Source: Conidiobolus incongruus B7586 (Eukaryota > Entomophthoromycota > Entomophthoromycetes > Entomophthorales > Conidiobolaceae). Taken from it: a stretch of DNA of 41,612 nucleotides. The notes below the pieces were generated by a model, which ran no database searches, was not told the DNA's origin, and saw only the letters and a program-made list of their open reading frames with translations. Positions 33,225-41,612 of the stretch are shown here, one piece after another. The DNA is taken from assembly GCA_000697335.1 (NCBI GenBank), contig JNEM01015548.1, forward strand, positions 1 through 41,612. The letters run 5' to 3'. Position numbers and translations under genes: made by a program. Position 1 is the first letter of the stretch. Every line of letters starts with the position of its first letter.

Positions 33225-33559
33225 ATCAAGATTTTATATATTCTTGGAATTTTCTATAAATCTATTTGTTTATTTGAACATTGATTACTTTTAATAGAGA
33301 AAAATTGACCAATATTTGGTTTTTCTTTAACCTTTAATAAAATTAAAATAACATTTATTTAAAATTGTATTAATTTCTTTGAATTATATACCATAAAATG
33401 CATTGATATATCTGCAAAGGAATAAAAATTAAAAAAATATTTCTTTGAATATATATTTAGCTCCAAATTAACCAATTTGAAAACCCATAATATTAATTTT
33501 AGACTAAATACATAAATTTAAAGTCAAATAATTGAATAATAAATTAAAATATTTACAAA
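33225..33559. other. intergenic, upstream region
   Basis: AT-rich 5' flank of the gene at 33560. Nothing specific was recognised. Confidence 0.5.
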
Positions 33560-34873
33560 ATGAATACAAATCAAATTCAATCAATTGATGTACCAGATTG
33601 GAGTATTATATTGTCTATGAGAGAACTCAGTCGTTATTTAAATCAAAATGACGTTTTAAAATTGAGCACACTTTCTATTTTTTTGAGGAATAAGTTAAGT
33701 CCAGTGGTGTTTAAGCATATCTTTTATAAATCTATACCGAATACTATATTAAAAATGAAAAATAAGTCAATTGATACCAACTCTATCAGTAATAATAATA
33801 GTTTTGCCTCTTATAATTCCAACTTTGAAGATGAAATTCGACTTATTGAACAAGATTTAACTCATAATCAGCCATATATTCAAAAACTAACAGCTATATA
33901 TCTCAATCAATGCCGTTATATTGGCCGAATCACCTATATTCTTTCAAATTTAAAGAGTCTATATTTATCCAGGGTTCAAATGTATTTGGACCCTTTTATC
34001 GACATACTCGAACATTTGAAACATTTGGAATCTTTAACTCTAATTCAAGTTATTTTATATTCTCCAATGAAAATCCGAAAACCACATAATAATTTCGCTC
34101 TATTCCAATCACTTAAACATTTAAGTATCAAAAACTCCTATGAAGAATTTGACCGTGACGAATTTGGCCTAATTACCCAAAATTTGTTAACTCCCTGTAA
34201 TTTCTCAACGCTTCGAAGTATTTCCTTGATTGATTATCATTCAAATATCTCTTTCAATTTGAATCAATTCTTAGAATCGAACAAACAAATACAGAGTGTG
34301 GAAACTACTGTACCTGTATTTAATAATGATACAATCCAACTAATTTTCCAAACTTCAATGATAAAACGACTAGTTTTTGACGATTGTCACGCACAGCCCA
34401 CAGAATTCACCTCCTTATCTTTTCCTAATCTCCCGTCCGTTCAATATTTGAAATTTGTAGTCCATGATCGCAATATTCTCGGAATTGGAGAGTTTATTGC
34501 CGCAAGTCCAAATTTGTATCACTTGGAATTAGAATTTTGGGATGATCCCAATTTTTTGCTTAACCATATACTCTCAGTAATCAATCAATCTCCAAATCTA
34601 AAGGCTTTGACTCTTAGATGTGAATTTGAAGTAACAAATCTGGGATTATATACTTTGCCATTTCAGCATATTGATCATTTAACCATTGAAGTCTCCAACT
34701 TTTGGGACTTGAATTTCCAAATTTATAACGATTGGAAAAAACTTTATAGGTGCTCAATCCCTATTGCAAAGGTCAATCATATTCATATTCAGCAATTTCA
34801 ATTCAGGTTTCAACAGTTAAAAAACTGGACTATGATTCGATTTCCTGGATCTATTCAATGTTATCGAATTTAA
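33560..34873 (+). CDS. F-box-like/LRR protein with Asn/Ser linker
   Basis: 437 residues, ATG at 33560, single exon. Residues 13-56 form the F-box-like block (DWSIILSMRELSRYLNQNDV, FLRNKLSPVVFKHIFY), the cleanest in the window. Residues 70-88 are a polar Ser/Asn-rich linker (SIDTNSISNNNSFASYNSN). LRR-like segments include LSNLKSLYLSRVQM, LKHLESLTLIQVIL, FSTLRSISLIDYHS and SPNLYHLELEFWDDPNFLL. The tail shows LPFQHIDHLTIEV and LKNWTMIRFPGSIQCYRI. The PWD motif conserved in three paralogues is replaced here by a TNLGL stretch, and the ENC-LKR block is altered to NDWKKLYR, so this member is diverging in its C-terminal region. It starts like its upstream neighbour at 31747 (MN-NQIQS), which supports a tandem duplication origin. 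The role as an SCF adaptor is inferred. Confidence 0.88.
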   Translation: MNTNQIQSIDVPDWSIILSMRELSRYLNQNDVLKLSTLSIFLRNKLSPVVFKHIFYKSIPNTILKMKNKSIDTNSISNNNSFASYNSNFEDEIRLIEQDLTHNQPYIQKLTAIYLNQCRYIGRITYILSNLKSLYLSRVQMYLDPFIDILEHLKHLESLTLIQVILYSPMKIRKPHNNFALFQSLKHLSIKNSYEEFDRDEFGLITQNLLTPCNFSTLRSISLIDYHSNISFNLNQFLESNKQIQSVETTVPVFNNDTIQLIFQTSMIKRLVFDDCHAQPTEFTSLSFPNLPSVQYLKFVVHDRNILGIGEFIAASPNLYHLELEFWDDPNFLLNHILSVINQSPNLKALTLRCEFEVTNLGLYTLPFQHIDHLTIEVSNFWDLNFQIYNDWKKLYRCSIPIAKVNHIHIQQFQFRFQQLKNWTMIRFPGSIQCYRI

Positions 34874-36619
34874 GTCATTTAAATCTCATTTGGAATAAGT
34901 ACCTCATTTTTCACATAATAGGATGATTTTTTATAAAAAAAATATAAATTTATTACCCTTAAATGATATTTATTATAAATTTGTAAAATCAATATAACAA
35001 TTTTGACCCAATATTCTAAATAATTGATTTACTCAAATTTTTATATAAATATATATGAAAAAAATGATTTAATGTGAAATTAAGTAAAATTCAGTTAAAT
35101 TCGTTTACATCTTTATACCTTGAACATTAATCAAATGAAATATATTAATAATTTTGTTTATAATAATATAGGAAAAATTATTATTTTACAGCTTATTGCA
35201 CAAAAATATTTTTTGCATCTGATATTTAAGGCTCCGTCTTTCAATATGAACAAATAATTAAAACAATTTTGAATTTATTCTTTATTGAATTCGAATATAA
35301 TTATTTCAATAAATATATGAGTTTAGATTTTAATATTATACTATGATAAAATGGATCCATTAAAATTATATATCATGGGGGAGAAGTTGAATAAATAGAT
35401 AAACAAATAGAAATATGATTTTGTTTAGATTTGTCTTATTTTATACAAATTATAATTAATGTAGTATAAGTGGGGAATTTTGATAATATGAAGTATGATA
35501 TTTGTATACTTGGTTAGATTAAATATATCATATAAAATTTATAATCGAATATTTTATAATTATCTTACCAGATCATAATAAAAATCAACACACTTTTTAA
35601 TATTAGACTAGGTTGTATATATATCATAGGTTTATAAATTAAGTGTAATGATTTGTTAAAACAGAATATTAGTAAAATATTAGTGGATTTTTTTATAACA
35701 ACTCTAAATAATAGTCTAATTTATCACATAATTTGAAATATAATTATTAATTTCTCGAATAGTGATATAATAAATTTTCAAAATCTTTCCAAAATAATTA
35801 TAGCTAACAATTTTATCAACAAAAAATCAACTAACACAGATTAATTGGATCACAATATTTAGTTGGAATGAATCTAGTGATGACATATATCAAGGAGGAT
35901 TAATTTAAATGGGTTTAGTGCTCGAATCTGAGAGATTAACCTTGAAATGTATTTCATATATTTTATTTTCACATATTTTAAGAGTCATGGCGAACCATTC
36001 CTCAGATATAGATTTCAATTTTGATGAAGACTATGACGTTGTTCATATTCCAGCTCGCAAATACTTCTTCGACTCTATTCAACTCTATCCATACATAATC
36101 AATTTATTGTTGGGAGAATTTTTAAAGAAATATTCAATGTTATCTATTTTTAATTTATGAAATCATTATATATTATGAATAAACTACATTATATGTACAA
36201 ATAAATCATCAATGTATTTGTTACTTATTAAAATACATCATTAAGAATTATTGTTATTTTAGCTTCATATAATAGAATAAGAATTAAATAATCAATTATT
36301 ATCGATTCATTTAGTTTATAAAAACATTTGATATTACTGTTAATAATATCAATATTTTGATTAGTTTTATATTAGATATATAAATAGGTTTTTAAAACTA
36401 GATATAATGATATGTTTAAATAATTATAATAAAAATTAAAAAATATATTTTTGCTATAAAATTTCATAACTATTTATTAATTAAACAAAATTAATATCGT
36501 TTATAAATATTAATTATCTATAACTGATGAATAATAAAAAATTAAAAAACCTTTAATAAAATTTATTAATTGAGTTTATATCAACAAAAGATTATAAATC
36601 TTTGTTTTTTATATGTATA
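34874..36619. other. AT-rich spacer
   Basis: This is the 3' flank of the F-box/LRR gene and then featureless DNA, apart from the small open frame at 35909-36160. Confidence 0.5.
35909..36160 (+). CDS. small open frame of doubtful status
   Basis: 83 codons from an ATG to TAA. An alternative inner ATG gives MANHSSDIDFNFDEDYDVVH. The part from there to IPARKYFFDSIQLYPYI is GC-richer than the flanks and has a protein-like, acidic composition, so it may be a real small gene or an exon or relic of a larger one. No family was recognised and no partner frame lies nearby. Confidence 0.25.
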   Translation: MGLVLESERLTLKCISYILFSHILRVMANHSSDIDFNFDEDYDVVHIPARKYFFDSIQLYPYIINLLLGEFLKKYSMLSIFNL

Positions 36620-37620
36620 TTAACAAGATTAAGGGAGTATTGAAGCTAATCAAAGAACCCAGCAACTATTATGAGAATATTGGATGTCTCTTTTACATGT
36701 CGACATTGATATAAATATTTGATGCAAGAAACAACAGCTTACAATATCAATGCAAATTAAGTTGGCCAATTAAATTTGATACCAAAGTTAGAGGAAATGA
36801 TGAAAGATAATGGCAATTTGATTGAAGAAGAGTTTACTAATGAGATAGACTGCTATATACCTGGAATCAATTAATATTTTTATCTACTTGGGAAGGTGTA
36901 AAAGCTTTACTATTCCGCTCAAGGAAATTTATACTGAAAAACTAAGCTCAACAAGTATCAGCTACCAGAAGTTCACTCTAATTTGGCTATATAATCTTAC
37001 ATCTCATTTTTATATAAAAGATATGGAATGGTTATTATAAGATAATATGTATGAGAAGCTTTTGTATGCTTACGAGGATACTACAGAAATGAAATAGTTA
37101 AAACCACTGAAATATTTAAAAATGTGGTGCTTAATGTGTGGCAGAATTATTAAAATATTATTTGGTATTTACTCCTTGAACAAGGTGAGACTACTAACAT
37201 AAAGTATTATATTGATCTAATATAAATATTTTACCATACCTACATGAACATCTTGATATATAAATTTAATAGTGTCTAATAGGATATCATCAAAATAGTC
37301 TACATCCATATTATTCAGACATCAATATTAGTATGAAATGGGGTTTTGAGTGTGGGATTCAGTAGCACCTCTTATATTCTAATCTTAGAACACACAGACT
37401 ATCATCTTAGGGACTTTGATAGTTATATAATCCATTGAAGTTTGAGAATGCTAGAAAAATTAGAAAAATGGTTACTAAAGTATCACAAGTGACAGTATAG
37501 ATTTCTTTGTTGAAGAAATTAAAGTTTTGAACAACGCTCACTTGATGTATACCAATAAAATATATAAAGTCGGTTTGATTCAGTAACATGTCCAGTAACT
37601 CAATTGGAAGTATAGACTAT
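36620..37620 (+). pseudogene. decayed coding-like region, possibly an F-box/LRR relic
   Basis: Composition is richer in G and C than the flanks, and short protein-like pieces appear in changing frames: LIPKLEEMMKDNGNLIEEEF near 36780, LKPLKYLKMWCLMCG near 37095-37145, and FENARKIRKMVTKVSQVTV near 37440-37495. The last two resemble FPNLKRLTMLYDRD and TFKNCRELKRVTVYY of the minus-strand gene at 5899, in the same order. No F-box block was identified. The first third matches nothing, so two different remnants may be joined here. Confidence 0.35.
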
Positions 37621-38388
37621 TTAATTACACCTTTTTTTATTTCCCATATCATATGAGAGAGGTTTAAAATTGAATATGGATTAAAATTTAATTCGTCATC
37701 TATCGCATAGGTTATTTTTTCAAACTTTTATTTATATCTAATATTCTTGATTATGAGATTACGTTAGTGTATTCATTTTTAGTTACAATCTTTTAATTTT
37801 TAAGTATTTGTTATTTAATTAATTTTTAAATTACAAACAAAATTTATATAAATATATTGTATTTTTTATAATGAATTGAAATTTTATAAAAAATTGGAAT
37901 ATTAGAATTTTTTTATACTTTGGTGCATAATAGAATTAACTATTTGATATGAAACATGTAATAATGAAATAGTATTAGAATAAGAGTTATTTGAAATATA
38001 ATTTAGTGATAAATATAATCAATTAAAAGTCATTAATTCAAAAACTTTCTATAAAATGAAATAGAATAATTCTAATTCATTTGTTGGATCTGTAGAGATT
38101 AATATATTAATCATAATTGAGATATTAATCCTTATTCATTAATTGATTGAAATTATAAATATATAGCTATTAATCAAACTATAAACCTTTATTCATTATA
38201 TAATCAAATATGATATAAAATATTATATTTTACAAATTGATAATCAATTGATATATTATTTAATACATTGATATTTACTGAATATTTGATTGGGAATTAA
38301 ATCATCCCACAATTTTTGATTCAAATATATAGTGTCTAAATTACAGTCACTTTAAACATATATCTTAAAATTTATATCCTATTTCAAA
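37621..38388. other. AT-rich upstream region
   Basis: No gene was seen. This is the presumed promoter region of the gene at 38389. Confidence 0.5.
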
Positions 38389-39714
38389 ATGAAGTCAATC
38401 CCAATTCCACACAATTACAACTGGAGCATAGTATTCTCAATGAAAGAATTTTACTTATATTTAAATCAATATGAATTAATTGAGCTCAGCTTGCTTTCAA
38501 AATTCCTGAGACGTAAGCTGAAGCCTGTTGTATTTCGTAAGATATCTTATACTGATGGCTTATTGGAAACTATGGATCAATTGGTCGGTAATGAAAATAC
38601 CGGAGCGGATAGGGATATTCAAAATAAGATTGATCTTGGAATTCCGCAAGATAGTAGTAATATAAAACACCGAATCTCATTAGAATTAAGCCATATCCAA
38701 ACTTACGTAGAAGAAATGAGTGCATTATATTCTACTGAATCTGATTACTTTTTACAATTTATCAGATATTTTCCCAATTTAAAGCATTTAAATTTAACTT
38801 CAGTGAGAATGGATTCAGAACATTTTCATATGCTATTTCAAGGATTAACGAATTTGGAATCTCTGTATATAAACGAAACAGATATATTAATATCATCAAA
38901 CACTCCATTCGAAGCAAATTATGAACTTGGACGATTAAAAAAGTTGTCTATTCGCGACTCTTACCAAGATCAAGAACCTATTGCTGTACCTCCAATTCCT
39001 ATCACATATAGGCTATTACCACTCAATCATATCACCAATCTTCAAGAGCTTTCACTTATTTACTATTCACCATTTGCAACACCAACATTGAACCAATTAC
39101 TAGCATCTAACTCTCAACTTAAAAGCCTACATGTTCCAATAATGATCATTGACAACGATACCATGAATCACATTCATCAAAGTACGGCTATACAACATTT
39201 AACACTGGATGATGAAGATTGTGGACCATCAAACTTTGGTTCCATTATTAAATCAGACCTCAAATCTATAAAATCGATTAAAATGCTCTGCCACGATGAC
39301 AATATTCAACAAATTGTTAAACTCATCAAATCATGTCCTAATCTTAGTGAGCTTGATTTGGAATATCGCGCTTTGGATCCTGGTTTAATGAATGACATTA
39401 TTCCCATTTTAAATGAATGTAGAAAATTGACAACATTTAGTGTGAAATATTATGATGACGAAAATATTCCTTGGGATATCCAAACCAACACATTGAAATA
39501 TATAGAATATTTGAAACTTAGTGTTCCGAATCCTTTGGATATAGATTTAACAGTTTATGAAAAGTGTATTAATCTTCATCATATTGCAATTGATTTACAA
39601 TATGTAAATGAATATGAAAGTGACAGGGTTCGAAATCAATTACAAAAATTTATAAATTGGAAGATTATAAAATTTCAAAAAAGCGTTCAATGTTTTCTCC
39701 ATCGTTTTCAATAA
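38389..39714 (+). CDS. F-box-like/LRR protein
   Basis: 441 residues, ATG at 38389, single exon. Residues 11-54 are the F-box-like block (NWSIVFSMKEFYLYLNQYEL, FLRRKLKPVVFRKISY). A polar linker (about residues 66-92) contains GNENTGADRDIQNK. LRR-like segments include FPNLKHLNLTSVRM, LTNLESLYINETDI, ITNLQELSLIYYSP, QLKSLHVPIMIID and CPNLSELDLEYRALD. The tail shows IPWDIQTNTLKYIEYLKL, YEKCINLHHIAI and FINWKIIKFQKSVQCFLHRF, where the usual C-[YH]-R-I ending is changed. AATAAA lies at 39775-39780. It is probably an SCF substrate adaptor. It is the last gene in the window, and no dead copy lies next to it. Confidence 0.88.
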   Translation: MKSIPIPHNYNWSIVFSMKEFYLYLNQYELIELSLLSKFLRRKLKPVVFRKISYTDGLLETMDQLVGNENTGADRDIQNKIDLGIPQDSSNIKHRISLELSHIQTYVEEMSALYSTESDYFLQFIRYFPNLKHLNLTSVRMDSEHFHMLFQGLTNLESLYINETDILISSNTPFEANYELGRLKKLSIRDSYQDQEPIAVPPIPITYRLLPLNHITNLQELSLIYYSPFATPTLNQLLASNSQLKSLHVPIMIIDNDTMNHIHQSTAIQHLTLDDEDCGPSNFGSIIKSDLKSIKSIKMLCHDDNIQQIVKLIKSCPNLSELDLEYRALDPGLMNDIIPILNECRKLTTFSVKYYDDENIPWDIQTNTLKYIEYLKLSVPNPLDIDLTVYEKCINLHHIAIDLQYVNEYESDRVRNQLQKFINWKIIKFQKSVQCFLHRFQ

Positions 39715-40314
39715 AGAGAAGCTGATATTAATTGATAATTATTTAATAATGATGGCATATTTATAATGATATTGAATAAAATTTAGAATATTTGTCGAAC
39801 TTTTTTCCAAAGACATCATAATTAAATTCAAAATTCTTTTGACTATTTTTGATAATCATTTTAAAATTCTATTTTAATTTGATTTAAATAAATTAAATAT
39901 TTTGTATTTTAATGATTTCATTTTATTTTAAATTAAATACTATTTATTAGTATTATTTCAATTTTAACAAAATTTTGAATTACATCAATTTAAATTAATG
40001 ATTTGATATAGTTGCATATTTTCATTAATAAATATTTTTATATTAAAAATTATAAGAGTAAGACATCATTATCAAAATAATAATGAACTTATGCTTTGAT
40101 ATTCTTAAGGACATTAATTTTACCGATTTGATAACTTAAAATTTGAATAATGTGCCTTAATATTCATAAATAATATTGTAAGGTATTATCCATTTATAAT
40201 TTTCAAATACGACTCTAATATATCATTTATTTCAAATATTGTTCTTATCAATTATTTAAAATTAAATATGATGAAAAATATTTCAAAATAAATCACAATT
40301 TTATTAATATATAA

Positions 40315-40351
<37 letters not shown>

Positions 40352-41612
40352 TTAATATAACAAGAATTTATAACTTTTAATATTAATATTGTTTATAAAT
40401 TAATATTTTAACAATATACCAAAATCAAAAAAAATAATTCCATTTTAATCACTAATCACTTCCTTGTTTATCACTAACAAAATTATAAATTAATGATAAT
40501 TATTAAATGCGATTTTATATATTTCTATAATATATCTAAGGAATTACGTCCTTAAAATTTAGGATATAAAGTATTTTTATCAATAAATACTTAATTTTTT
40601 TTAAAACTTATGAAAATAATAATTATCATTGGGGTTTGTATTTGATAAATATAGTGTAAATTATAATATATAGATCTTTTTAAAATAATAAATATTTGAA
40701 AATAGAATTATAAATAATATATTTTTTACATTAAGTTTACATAATAATAATTTTTTAATTAGCTTTTTAGAATCTAGATATATATATTCTAATATCATAA
40801 ATGAATTTATTTAATTAGAACAAATAAAATACTATAATATGTATTTTTAAAATACTTAGGAAAAAAATGACCATTTTGAATAAACTTTTATAATTTATAT
40901 TAGTTTAATAAATAAACTAAATATAGGATATCAAAAATACTTTATTTTTAGACTATTTTTAATTAACCTGACTTATATCTTATTATAATACTATTGTTTA
41001 TATATTAATTTTAATTTTAATAATTCTTAAACCAAATAATAATTATCAAACGTCTTTGATTCTATTATTAATATAGCTCCATCTTATATTATTTACAATT
41101 ATTTAAAATGATTTAAAATTTATAAAAAACTGATATAATATAGTGCTCAAAATTACCATTTAATATTCTATACTCTTTATATATCTAGAAAAACAATTCC
41201 AATTAATTAAAATATATAAAAATAATTTTTATTAATATTACATTATTTGTTAATATTAAAAAAATATATTACAAAGTATTTTGTTATTTAAGTTAAAAAA
41301 TTATTATTATAATCTAATAATGACTATATTAATATGTTTCATTTATTTACTCCTAAAGTTAAAACTAAGATTAAAAATATATAAAATCTTTTAGTATTTA
41401 AAATTTAAAATAAAATTAAAATAGCTATTACTAAATAAAATTTAATAAAATATATTGAAAATGGAATTTTTTATATATAAATATTATAATTCATAATTTT
41501 ATAATTATGTATCTAATTCCTTATTTAAAACCAAAGCAAATTATTTTATCAAATTAAAATAACCTTATTTATAAATTTCAATAATAAGTATTTCTGAATA
41601 TATTTTGTTATT
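39715..41612. other. AT-saturated intergenic DNA
   Basis: No gene was recognised. From about 40400 the DNA is nearly pure A/T, like the start of the window and the Tc1/mariner relic region. Short protein-like snatches near 41040-41110 and 41350-41450 were not assignable, so decayed mobile DNA is possible but unproven. Confidence 0.55.
40319..40350. repeat. TA dinucleotide microsatellite
   Basis: Sixteen uninterrupted TA units. It is a likely polymorphic marker and may form cruciform structures. Confidence 0.95.

Noticed and set aside
1-41612. CRISPR arrays, rRNA genes and operon-like gene strings
   Set aside because: None was seen. The spacing, AT-rich intergenic DNA and polyadenylation-like words indicate eukaryotic nuclear DNA.

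Overview
The window is very AT-rich eukaryotic DNA. Intergenic DNA is almost only A and T, while the genes are visibly richer in G and C. The genes are intronless as read and well spaced, and there is no sign of operons. The dominant gene family is a divergent F-box-like/leucine-rich-repeat (LRR) protein of about 436-488 residues. From memory of such families, the closest fit is an early-diverging fungus such as Conidiobolus (Entomophthoromycotina), but no search was possible and the assignment is an inference.

Layout. 1-1.2 kb: AT-rich, empty. 1.18-1.84 kb (-): a secreted cysteine-containing protein whose frame has no ATG start. 1.8-5.9 kb: empty apart from a C13 tract. 5.9-7.2 kb (-): intact F-box-like/LRR gene. 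8.7-10.3 kb: two old Tc1/mariner DNA transposon relics in tandem on the minus strand. 10.78-11.14 kb: a solo LTR. 11.7-13.05 kb: a young F-box/LRR pseudogene. 14.7-16.2 kb: intact F-box/LRR gene with an acidic linker. 16.6-17.0 kb (-): a decayed second copy of the secreted protein. 18.3-19.5 kb: old F-box/LRR relic. 20.45-21.2 kb: a possible LTR relic containing a perfect tandem duplication of about 262 bp. 21.9-23.2 kb: intact F-box/LRR gene. 24.8-30.7 kb: four more relics of the family. 31.28-31.63 kb: a second solo LTR of the same family as the first, ending 112 bp before the ATG of an intact F-box/LRR gene (31.75-33.06 kb). 33.56-34.87 kb and 38.39-39.71 kb: two further intact members. The rest is AT-rich and unassigned.

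Taken together this is a gene-family nursery and graveyard: six apparently intact F-box-like/LRR genes and about eight recognisable dead copies or tail fragments in 42 kb. Five of the intact genes and all the relics lie on the plus strand. Intact members keep an N-terminal F-box-like block and a C-terminal signature (N-W...I-Q-C-Y-R-I), while linkers and repeats differ strongly. This suggests substrate adaptors of SCF ubiquitin ligases under rapid diversification, though their substrates cannot be read from the sequence.
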